In this document: positions 37,172 to 46,550 of the stretch, piece after piece | Numbering within the stretch: position 1 is the stretch's first letter | How the letters are laid out: every line of letters starts with the position of its first letter | NCBI RefSeq assembly: GCF_029168945.1 | Contig: NC_083608.1 | Location: forward strand, 14,712,136 to 14,776,135 | From: Cannabis sativa | Lineage: Eukaryota; Streptophyta; Magnoliopsida; Rosales; Cannabaceae | Direction of reading: 5' to 3' | Length of the DNA: 64,000 bases | Notes under the pieces: model-generated | Seen by the model: the letters and a program-made list of their open reading frames with translations, nothing else | Told to the model about the DNA's origin: nothing | Databases searched by the model: none | Made by a program: the position numbers and the translations under genes

Positions 37172-37900
37172 GTTTCGATTCTGTAAAAAGAATTAAGATT
37201 CCAGCAGTTAGGCCCCATACCAAACCCTAAACCAAGAAAAAGGGAATGGGGGTCCCCTTACCGCTGGAAAGAGGCCCCCTCCGGACACCTGTCAAACAGG
37301 AAACCCTAGAAGGATTCGCTGGACAAGAGTCGGGCGCAATAAATTCACAGAAGACGGCATTGCGCGCTAGAGAAAAAGAAAGGGCAAAAACTCGAAAGTA
37401 ACCTCTCCTATGCCCTAAACGACCAGCATACGAAGAACGTATGGTCTTTTACAAAAAAAAAAATAATAATAACAAATGCGTGACAAGAGTAATCCTATCA
37501 CCAGAATGGTGAACCTAGACCGATTACATGAAGAAGCTAAAAGTTTGCATTCCCAGAAACTTCAAATACAAAACCCAGAAAAAACAAGCAGATAAGCAAC
37601 AGCATGCCATGCATATTAACAATAAAGCAAAGGATGCAAGAAACTTACAATGAAGTGTTGAGACTGGGGGTCCTGCTGTAAATCAAACGAAGATAAGGAC
37701 TGACAGTAGTGAACGAAGATGAACTGAGAAAGATTGCAAAGTGTTCAACAGTGTTTCTCTTAGTCTGAGAATTTTTTCTCTCTGGGAAATTTGAGCAAAG
37801 TTGGCAAGAAATGGGAAGTAACCGAAATGAAGGAAAGGTGGTGGCTTTTATAGGCAAAGCTGCATGAGGAACAGGCATTATCACCTACCAATCAAACGGT
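37172..37900 (-). promoter_or_regulatory. Promoter, leader exon and leader intron of the antisense gene
   Basis: On the minus strand a TATAAAA box lies at 37852-37846. A leader exon ends at a CATTGTAAGTTT donor (GT at 37648-37647), and a leader intron ends at CTTTTTACAG just before AATCGAAACATG, with the ATG at 37171. The same box, donor, acceptor and start are found in the second Tat copy (60792-60798, 60998, 61456, 61466) even though other positions have diverged. This suggests the antisense gene is transcribed from its own promoter. Confidence 0.7.
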
Positions 37901-38167
37901 GGGGGAAACGCACGATTCGAATTCTCAAAGATCAACGGACCAGATTGATTTGCAATTAAGGCGGTGGAAACGTTTGAGTATCCGTCTGACACCATTAATG
38001 CGTCGTATCAATCAATGGGCGTGGAACGAATCGACCTCTGCAAAAAGTGAATCGCTGCATTAAAAGCCATCATTAAATACACCCTCACGCGCTCAAAGCT
38101 CGTGCCAGGAAACCGAGGAGTCAACCGGAAGCACTTGAGCAAGCCTTGCTTTATTTTTCAAATAAAC

Positions 38168-38184
38168 AAGGCTTGGGGGGTAAA
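38168..38184 (+). other. Polypurine tract of the Tat element
   Basis: AAGGCTTGGGGGGTAAA abuts the TG of the 3' LTR at 38185. The same tract is seen on the minus strand of the second copy at 60459-60475. Confidence 0.8.
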
Positions 38185-38972
38185 TGTTGCCCCTGATTTC
38201 GCCCAATGTACGTGGACCAACCAGACAAGGATGCATGGATCAAGCAACCTATAATCTAAAAATATTTGCTAAGTCTTTATGCCATAAGGCAGCGTCCAGG
38301 ACGTAGCTCCCGGAGAAGGCATATGGAACCCCATATGCTCCCGGAAGCTCGAGTAACGCTAAGACATCTCCGCGGGGTGTCAAGTTTCTCCTGAGCAATC
38401 AAGTCGCATTTAATGCCGCATGGGAGGAAGCGTGTTGGGACTGCTACACGCAATAAAGTCTGACGGCACAACCTCCAACCAGCAGCTACAAAGTAATGAT
38501 CATTTAAGTCTAACGACGGCTACACTGTGAAGAGTCACATCAGTCAAAAGACAATAAGGACATTCCCCATAAAAGCCCTACAGCACCTAGGGATTTGATC
38601 ATGCATTACTCATGGTATATTCATTGGGAATGCCCAACTTTATGGATACTTACAGATACACTTGTAAAGATAATTCTGGGGATCACCCCACCAAAAACAC
38701 TATAAATACCCCCTCAAAGCTCATTAAATGGGATCGAGAATCTTGGGCTGCATAAGAGCAAGAAGAGTAAATACTCACCAAGAACATTCTCTGTATTTAT
38801 AAGAGTGAAACACTCACCAAATACATTCTCTGTATTAAATACATCCATAAATAACAAAGACTCGTGGACTAAGGCTCATTAACGCCCCAACCACGTAAAA
38901 ATCCTTCTCTAATTTTCTTACAGCTCTATAAACTTATAATATTTTATTAGTTGCCGAAAACCTCGGTCAACA
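38185..38972 (+). repeat. 3' LTR of the Tat element
   Basis: 788 bp, TGTTGCCCCTGA...GTCAACA, followed by the target duplication ATAGG. It differs from the 5' LTR by scattered substitutions and a small insertion (CATTACTCATGG region near 38602). Confidence 0.92.
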
Positions 38973-39278
38973 ATAGGTTTATCTATTTTTTCTTAGATCA
39001 ATCATGCTCATATAGAAAAAAAAATCATACTCATATAGACATATTATTTTCATTTTGTAATTTAGATCTTCTTAGTCATTATTTAGTTCTTAAACCTTTT
39101 CCGATTATGGTAACTGAAGTTTTGTTTCTTTTAAGTACTCTATTACAAAGATCTGTATTACATGTATTATTTATTTTTGACTATGAGGAGGTGGATTTCT
39201 TTATTGGGAAACATATAGCGTGACAAATTATTGTTCATATATTGAATAATTATTTTTGATTAATGAGATTTATATATA

Positions 39279-39725
39279 CAGTAGAACCTCTATCCAAGAA
39301 TACACTTGGGAGCAAGTTAATTATATTCTAATTGGGAGGTTATAACTAAATAGAGTTACACTAGAAAAAAAAATTAAAAAAACCAAAAAATATCAATGTA
39401 ACAATAATAACAATAAATAATCATTAATACTATGTTATAATAGAAATATTTTAGAGTAAATATAATTTCATACATGTATTATAATTTAAAATAAAATTAT
39501 TAATTTTACATAAATAAATTTACAAAATACATGTATATATTTTATTAAGATGTAATTATTCTTATATAAAGGTATACTTTGTAAATACGGGACTTAGAAA
39601 ATGTATAACTAATTACAATTTAGAGGTTATTCTTATTTATAACTGGCCCAAATCGGGACTTGATTTTTCTATAACAAATTAGAGGTTATTCTTGAATAGA
39701 GTATTCTTAAATAGAGGTTCTACTG
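39279..39725. mobile_element. Emigrant-like (pogo/mariner-type) MITE in Helitron H3
   Basis: Inverted ends CAGTAGAACCTCTATCCAAG and (reverse complement of the right end) CAGTAGAACCTCTATTTAAG are flanked by TA on both sides. The terminus resembles the plant Emigrant family CAGTAAAACCTCTAT. The 447-bp interior has no gene. Confidence 0.85.
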
Positions 39726-39967
39726 TATAACTGTGTATATAGAATTCTTTATTCAAATAATTATTTTTGATTTTTACATAATTATTTATTGTTCATATAT
39801 CTAGAACATTATTTGATTAAAGTTAAGATTATAAAATTAATTAATTTGTGATTTCTTCCTATACACATAATAACAATCTCACCTAATAACTAATAATAAT
39901 TTTTTTTTAATTTTTAATTGTATCACTTTAAAATAACATAGAAAAAAATTAGTATAAAATTTAGTAT

Positions 39968-39995
39968 ACGTGCCTCGCACGTAGCTTTTTACTAG
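39968..39995 (+). other. Helitron H3 3' hairpin and CTAG end
   Basis: The stem ACGTGC/GCACGT with loop CTC lies 9 bases before the terminal CTAG. Hairpin plus CTAG is the Helitron 3' end signal. The same end occurs in the opposite direction at 41936-41964. Confidence 0.88.
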
Positions 39996-40415
39996 TAGAA
40001 TAGAGATATATATATATATAAATACACTCTTAATTATACAAGGGTACTAGAGGCACATATACGGTCCACTAGTTCATTATTAGGGACCCTGTATACTTTT
40101 GTAGCCTCTTCAAAAATTACAAACAAAAAAAAAAAGAAAGTTTTACAAAGAATAAAAAGCCTACAAAAAAAATGGGCTTTATATCTTCATAATTCAATCA
40201 TATATACAATACATGTACACACACGTACCAAAAACAAAACGAGAGATATCAAAGAATCAAAGATCGTCGATCGATTGATAAAATATTATTCGATCGATCA
40301 TCTTGATATTATGAAGAGAAAAAAGAAAAACTACTTTATTATATATATATATACAAAATGAGGTTGCTTCGATCTTCCCAATAATAATATGAAGAGATCA
40401 ATAACCTTATTATTA

Positions 40416-41054
40416 TTATTGGACGTAATTTTGTTGTGGTTTTAAGAGAGGAGTTTTGACGTTATAATTCTCATTATCATCATCAACATCATTATGCTCT
40501 TGTGGAGGTGACTCAACATCATATTGTTTAGTATTATTACTATTAGTACTCACTTCATCTTCATGGTTTAGTTGACCCCACATCACTGTAAAGTACCCCA
40601 TTCCAACTATAGCCGTTCCAATCACACTACAATAATATTATTTTATACACAATTAGTACGTACGTACGTATGCAAATTAATTATGAGAATCTTTTCAATA
40701 TTCATAATAATATAAAATTAATAATAAATACCTTCCGTAACGAAGAGTACTTGCAGGGAGGCTAGTACCAAAAATAGTGGCAAAAACAACACCAAAGGGC
40801 TTGAACATAGGCACATATAGTGGACCTTTCATCCTCATGCACCACAGATGAACACAACTTCGGATTATACCCATAAAGCTTGCCTATATAATACGCATAA
40901 TTAATAAGTCAATATGCATGCATTCTTTTATTTGCCTGAATGTGGTTGGTCAAAGTCAAATAACAAGTATATATATTATAATATTATTGACTTACTGTTA
41001 GAACAATAAGGAGGAGTTCGGTGCTGTTAAGGTTTAGCTTCCAAGCATTTAAGT
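40416..41054 (-). pseudogene. WAT1-related (UMAMIT/EamA) transporter, 3' exons
   Basis: Three minus-strand exons are clear. One at 41054-40996 reads LNAWKLNLNSTELLLIVLT and ends at an ACAGTAAGT donor. One at 40883-40732 reads SFMGIIRSCVHLWCMRMKGP then LYVPMFKPFGVVFATIFGTS, the last-but-one EamA helices. One at 40626-40416 reads SVIGTAIVGMGYFTVMWGQ and an acidic tail with stop at 40416. Phases join without shifts. These match the C-terminal third of plant WAT1-related membrane proteins, which export amino acids or auxin-like compounds. The first exons are 13 kb away at 54150-54566; exons for the middle helices are not found. Confidence 0.88.
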
Positions 41055-41065
41055 CTGTTACTATG

Positions 41066-41160
41066 AAATGACGTCATATAAATAATAAGAATGAAATCCT
41101 AATAGCACATTTACGGGGCATTATACTTACCGTTACTATGAAATGACGTCATATAAATAA
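41066..41160. repeat. Direct repeat with TGACGTCA palindromes in a WAT1 intron
   Basis: A 29-base segment, TTACTATGAAATGACGTCAT followed by ATAAATAA, occurs at about 41057-41086 and again at about 41134-41162. Each copy has the bZIP-type core TGACGTCA. The second copy starts just outside the exon acceptor, so the repeat overlaps the exon edge. Confidence 0.7.
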
Positions 41161-42359
41161 CAATGTGTATTAATCTTAATTAACTCGTGTGGTCCCTTCC
41201 TAATAATATAAATAACTAATTTTATACATGTATTATAAGATTGTGAAATTGAAATTTAAATATGTATCTAACATTACTTATATAAATATTAAGGTTGGTT
41301 AATATTGATCTAAATTGTTAGTAAAATATATATACATATAAAAAAGGGAAAATATCTATTTAACTTTTTACACCTAGATCTAGATGTAATATTTTATTTT
41401 GATACTTTTTTGTCCTCATTTATAAGGAAAAAAAAAGCATAAATCTATCGATGGTGATTAATTTACTCAGCTAAATATAAAAATCATTACTAATCGATGG
41501 CATGGGTCCAAAGGTTCACGATATCCCTTGATATAAATATACCAGAATATTAATTAAGATCTTAATGGAATCCAATCCACTAGACTATAGCAAATATATA
41601 TTACTGGAATAATAATCACATGTATTATGTATATTCTCTATCTAATTATGCCACTATTCCATGAACGGGGCCGCCAAAGAATAATAACACAAAGTGTTTT
41701 ACTCAAATTGATCAAAAAAAAGCTCTATATAATTATGTATTAACGTCAATTTAATTTGTACAGGTTAATTTATTTTCATCATCACATTATTTTACGTTTA
41801 ATTTCCTCCCATTAATTATATTACTATGCTAGCTGATTTTCAGTTCATGATGATTTATAGTGCATGCATGAAATCTAGCTAGCTAGAGAGCTGGCTTGCT
41901 TACGTGCATGAATACAGTATATATATATATATATACTAGTAAAAAACTACGTGCGAGGCACGTATATTATATTTTGTGCTAGATTTTTTCTATGTTATTT
42001 AAAAGTTATACAATTAAAAATTAAAGAAAAAATATTATTAGTTATTAGGTGAGATTATTATTATGTGTATCTAAATATTATAGTTTATAATGCTGTCAAT
42101 TAAAATTGAATACCGAATGCAATATATTAGTATTTAAGAAAGCTTGATGATTTAAATAATATGTTCTTAAGTTAATCTAAAAATAAACTAAAAATTTATG
42201 TTCCAATACTTAAAGAAACATTACTTAAATGGGTGTAAGATAAAAAGAAAATTAAAAATCAATCTCTAAATTGTTGATAATTGAAGATAGCATTTGTCTA
42301 AAAATTGTAGATAAGAAAACTAATGATATTGATTGGTGGATTTCAATCTTCATTTGCTT

Positions 42360-42612
42360 CGATAGAGACAATAGTGTAATTTTTGTATTTTGCACTTTTC
42401 ATTCTAGCCGGGTCCGCATATAACTGGATTGTCTATTTTTTTGTTGATAATTAAATTGAATATGGTAGTGTCGACAAAGCGGCGGTGTTGGGCAGCAGTA
42501 TATTCCATTAGTTGGGCAGCAATACATGAAAATATTTTTTCCATAATATCTGCGCACATGACACCAGGTAGGCTCTTTGTATTGTCATCAAGTTCAACAT
42601 ATGCTATAGCAC
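42360..42612 (-). pseudogene. RPA-like exons in Helitron H1
   Basis: The minus strand reads AIAYVELDDNTKSLPGVMCA then DIMEKIFSCIAAQL near 42612-42515, matching the OB-fold C-terminal part of plant replication protein A large subunits (where DDGTGS...GE..EKIF occurs). It then runs into the next exon (TTIFNL...) without the intron seen in H4, so part has been deleted. A fragment only. Confidence 0.65.
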
Positions 42613-44378
42613 TGTAAAATGCATAATAAGATTGTTAGTATCTTTTTTAATTTTAACTTAATTTTAATAACATCATATGTTTTGTAATATACCGTGGTGT
42701 AGAAAATCCTTCCTGTCTACATGTTTGGCTTGTCACATACGATTTTTTCCTTGCGATTGTATAAACTTGTCACACAAAAGTTTTATAAAGTAAACATTGT
42801 AGTATAGTTTTTACCTCATTCTGTTGCAGATTTTTCATCAAATATGAAATTTGGATGTTAGTCACTATTTCGCGTAATCCAACTGAAGAAAATGTTATGT
42901 TACATGGCGAGCCACATAAATGTTAGTTTTATTTAAGTTTTAGTATTTTTTTTTAGATTTTGGTAACTAATTTTATATTATTATTTGAACGATTTGTTTT
43001 ATAAAAGTAAACTTGGTGTAAGTGAACCATAATTATGTATATAGTTATGATATGCACATTGTTATTAATATTAAATAGTATGTTAATCTCAATATATTCA
43101 TACTCATATAATAATTATTCTTAATGTGATAAAATAATTTGTGATAAATCATAACAACATATGAATTTAATATTTATTTTTTGTTTTAGAAAAATTAAAA
43201 GGATCAATATATGTATTTTGTAAAGTTTAAAAGAAATATTATTTAGGAAAAATGTCAACTCAACAGTTTAAATGGTAAACTGATTGTACATCACAACATC
43301 TAGTATTTCGTTATCGTCGAGTTAGACATATGTCTTTTTTACTAATAATGTATACAGAATATATTGAGGTTGGTATAAATTAAATTAAGTTCAAATCTCA
43401 ATAAAAGAGCTACACCAAGTTCCTTCACATATAGCTGGTGATTATCCAAACATCCCAAAGTTTTATAGACCTATTATGAATAAATTAAATTTTAATCACA
43501 TAACACATAGAAAGTTGAATCATAAACATGGAAATCCACAAATGAAAATTCATATGAAAATAGAAAAAATTAATTAAATAAACTAAGAAAAAAATACTGA
43601 AATTTTTAAAGAAGAAAGTCATTTGAAAAGATTTCTTTATCTTAATAGAAATACTGAAATTTAATTAAATAAACTAAAAAAGAACTACTGAAAAGATTTA
43701 ATCATAAACGTGTATAACATTATTTCATTAGAAATTATTAAGAGTATATATTCCTCTGAGATTTAGATATTTTCCTGGCATAGTCTTCCAATTTAATTTT
43801 CTTTTCGAATTTGTTTCCTAATTAAAAGAGGAGATGAGCAATGAAATTAAAAAACTTACTATTGGAAGTAAATTTAATCAATATTGATATGATTAATGGA
43901 GGAGTAGTATATCTTATATATCACAAGCAATGGAGATGGATTTAACAGAATAATACCCACTATTAGAATGGCATGTAAAATAATTATTAGAGTGGCGTCG
44001 GATTGATTTTTAGTCCATTCCAATGAATAATTTTATAATTATATTTTGTTATTAATAAATTTTAAATTGACATAAAATATTCTAGTTTAATTTAAAATCA
44101 AATTTAAAAATAAACTAACTACAAATATCAAAATTTGAAAACTTTTTAATATTAATTTAATTAAAATATAAGAATATTAAAAAAATTATTGTAACAAATC
44201 TTGGAATACTTAGTTTTTTTATTGTAACAAAAAAAAAATAAACTAAATGTTAAAATACTTCAAAGTGAAACAGAATATTATACCATGTTCTAACAAATTA
44301 ATAAATATTAAAAAAATAAAGGAAACAAATATAATCTGCAAATCAGCTAAATTAACAAAACAAATAGGTCTTCTCTCT

Positions 44379-45175
44379 CTAAAAAAACAAAATAAATAAG
44401 TCATCAAGAGCAGATGGTTTGAAATGGACGAGGTGTCTTACTCCTCCATGTCCTTGTAGTTGTTGTAGAATATTCAAAATCAGAAGTAGGTAACTGCAGA
44501 GAACAGCAAGCCATGTCGAAGAAGAAGATGAAGAGTATATAGCTAGGTAGCTGTAGGTCATGATCATGGTCATGACACCATGGCCGTGGGACTAATACCA
44601 AAGAGACAATTGCTTAGAAAATTGTTTACATGAAGCAATCAAACTCGAATAGTAAAACAATTAAAAACAATAAGAACCAACTTGAAAGTCTAAATTTTAT
44701 TTTCTACCTGGCAGTTGAAGCAACACGACTTAAAATTCAATCCATATAAATATTGTCATTGCTATTGTCCAAAATCTGCAATCGATCTGCTGAAAATAAA
44801 ATAAAGAAATTGAAACAATTCCTTTTTCGATTTTCATCTACATTTCTCAACAACCAACCAAATATATATATATATATATATATATATCTATATATTATGT
44901 ATTTATAAATGAATAAAAATGAAACAATACCTGAATCGGAGACTCGAACGACATCATTGTAGAATAAATGATCTGACTCAACTTCAAGATTTGAAACCGC
45001 ATTCTATTCTCCGGTTGAGATGACGATGTACTCCGGATTGGCTTGCGACGATTAGGATCGGGTTTTCTTGAAGACGATGCTTGGATCGGAGCAGGTGAGA
45101 ATGAGGCGAGAGAACAAAGGTGGTAGCCTTCAATCGTATAAGACCATCTCATCATAATCAATCGTATAGGATTTG
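44379..45175 (-). other. Captured exon-like sequence in Helitron H1
   Basis: The minus-strand frame 45161-44895 contains a serine- and proline-rich, basic stretch (ASSSRKPDPNRRKPIRSTSS) and then KLSQIIYSTMMSFESPIQ before a GGTATTG donor. The base composition is GC-richer than its surroundings. I cannot name the source gene. Confidence 0.4.
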
Positions 45176-45380
45176 AGATTAATCCCGGTTGTTTTCTTTT
45201 TTAAATCGGGTGTGATTCTCGAATATTTAATATCAGTTCAAATATTAATAGAATTTGTTTTATTATTATTTTATTATATATAAATAATATTTTATTAAAT
45301 AAAAATTAAAAGTCACCCATGAATTTCTCATAAACCAAGAATTTCAGTTATATAGGCACACTTTATATAGAATAGATATA

Positions 45381-45410
45381 GGGAAATTTCAATTTTTGAC
45401 CCTAATAAAA
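45381..45410 (+). repeat. Left terminal inverted repeat of the MULE
   Basis: The first 28 bases are a perfect inverted match to the right end at 54090-54117; similarity then weakens. Confidence 0.88.
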
Positions 45411-45542
45411 TACCCCATTTCAAAATATATACCCTCCACTAATTTATACAAATTAATTCCACTATTACTCATTTGTACCCAAAATACCCCTCAAATTTAA
45501 TTTTCCTATTCACACTCTCTTTCCGTCTTTCCCTCTCTTTCA

Positions 45543-45545
<3 letters not shown>

Positions 45546-45600
<55 letters not shown>

Positions 45601-45710
45601 TTCCATCTCTCTCTCTGTCGTTCCCTATCCCTCTTCGACATCGACCCAACATCACGACCCACTCCGGCCATCCACCCACGTCCCCGACCCACTCCGGCCA
45701 TCCACCCACG
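45546..45710. repeat. (CT)n tract and minisatellite near the MULE left end
   Basis: A CT run of about 50 bases is followed by a short duplicated unit CCCACTCCGGCCATCCACCC (45658 and 45688). The open frames across it (for example 45473-45892) are low-complexity and may be leader sequence of the protease gene or chance. Confidence 0.75.
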
Positions 45711-46044
45711 ACCCCGACCCAACCACGAACCACCACGGACCACCACCACGACCCAGTGATCACCACGAACCACCACGAACCACCACGGACCACAAAACGT
45801 CGCCACCACCACCACCCGTGATCGTCGACACCGAACAGAGGCCTTCGCCACCACGAGCAGTACCCGTCGCCACCACCACCCGTGATCATTAAAAGGTAAT
45901 GTTTATGTTTTGAGAAAAAAATACATTTTTCATAGATTTGGATGCCAATTATTGCATGTTGTTGAGATTAGTGGATTTTGTGTAGCATTTGTGATCTTTA
46001 GGTTGTAGATTGTAGTGTTTCAATGAAATCTGTGTAAATTACAG

Positions 46045-46500
46045 GGTTGTCGATGACATGTCGATAGGTTGTCGATAGGATGTCGATAGATTGAGTGTCT
46101 GTTTGAATGTTACTGTAATTTGTATGTCGATAGGATATCGCTTGTATGTCGATAGGATGTCGAGTGGTATTTTAAGAGTATTTCTGCCCTATATTGTTGA
46201 CGACTTGTCGACAGTATGTCGATGGTATGTCGATTAAATGAACATGTTGATTGTTAGGTGGTATTGTCGACTGAATGTCGACTGTATGTCGACAGTATGT
46301 CGATATATTGTGTAATTGTTATTTGTTTGAATTGTCGACTGAATATCGACAGGATGTCGACATTTTGTCGACATGAAAGTATTTTGTCTGCTTTTGATAA
46401 TGTCGACATAATGTCGACATGTTTGTTTTGAAATTTTTGTGTGCTTACTGTTAGATAATGTCGACTGAATATCGACATGATGTCGATGTTATGTCGACCA
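46045..46500 (+). repeat. TGTCGA motif array 1 in the MULE
   Basis: About 22 copies of TGTCGA(T/C) plus several ATATCGAC variants occur in roughly 450 bases, often spaced about 10-12 bases apart and in groups of two to four separated by unrelated sequence. It ends about 50 bases before the acceptor CAG and ATG of the protease gene, so it is likely in a leader intron. Confidence 0.85.
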
Positions 46501-46550
46501 TTTTAAATTTTTTTAGCAGCTTTATTTATTTGTTTTTTTGTTTTTTCAGA

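Larger units (their letters stand above)
18026..38972 (+). mobile_element. Full-length Tat-lineage Ty3/gypsy retrotransposon
   Basis: Two LTRs (18026-18807 and 38185-38972) flank gag, pol and an antisense gene. The 5-bp target duplication ATAGG is perfect (18021-18025 and 38973-38977). Two consecutive RNase H domains in pol and an antisense reading frame between integrase and the 3' LTR mark the Tat lineage. A copia element of 9281 bp plus a 5-bp duplication sits inside the antisense gene; without it the Tat element is about 11.7 kb. The pol gene lacks a recognisable protease and has frameshifts, so this copy is not autonomous. The two LTRs differ at scattered positions only, so the insertion is fairly recent. 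Confidence 0.93.
17162..39995 (+). mobile_element. Helitron H3, non-autonomous, hosting a Tat element
   Basis: The 5' end TCTATTCTATATAAAGTGTG follows an A at 17161. The 3' end is a hairpin ACGTGC-CTC-GCACGT (39968-39982) then GTAGCTTTTTACTAG, with T at 39996. This A/T insertion and 5'-TC...CTAG-3' structure is the hallmark of Helitrons. Without the gypsy insertion at 18021-38972 the element is about 1.9 kb, has no gene, and includes a 447-bp Emigrant-like MITE. It sits inside the last bases of H2's 5' end, so the two Helitron 5' ends face each other head to head. Confidence 0.85.
11027..40004 (-). mobile_element. Helitron H2 carrying host gene fragments (nested inserts inside)
   Basis: The same RPA-like 3' region seen in Helitrons H1 and H4 occurs here at 11027-11406 and 13233-13500, interrupted by a CACTA element. 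The 5' terminal region (TTACCCATGAATTTATCATA and TATATAGACACACTTTATA at 17105-17161) matches the 5' end of H1 in the same orientation. The last bases, TAGAATAGA, resume at 39996-40004 after Helitron H3, so H3 inserted between A and T within the H2 5' terminus. H2 without inserts is about 4.3 kb. The 3' hairpin end is not seen; the left boundary at about 11027 looks truncated. Fragments of several unrelated host genes lie inside, nearly all on the minus strand. Confidence 0.7.
41936..45376 (-). mobile_element. Helitron H1 with RPA-like exons
   Basis: On the minus strand it starts TCTATTCTATATAAAGTGTG at 45376 and ends with the hairpin ACGTGCCTCGCACGT, AGTTTTTTACTAG at 41936. The host bases on both sides are TATA repeats, fitting A/T insertion. 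The 3' kilobase carries RPA-like exons shared with H2 and H4; the middle (42900-44380) is AT-rich without a recognisable gene; the 5' part has captured exon-like sequence. No Rep/helicase gene is present, so it is non-autonomous. It lies in an intron of the WAT1-related gene. Confidence 0.88.

Noticed and set aside
41160..41930. Middle exons of the WAT1-related gene
   Set aside because: I read this stretch on the minus strand and found only AT-rich, intron-like DNA without the expected membrane-helix motifs.
45473..45892. Plus and minus frames of 104-139 codons near the MULE left end
   Set aside because: They read through a CT tract and a small minisatellite; composition is fully explained by the repeats.
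46045..46500. CRISPR-like array
   Set aside because: The repeats are 6-8 bases, spacing is irregular, no unique spacers of constant length, and the context is a plant transposon.
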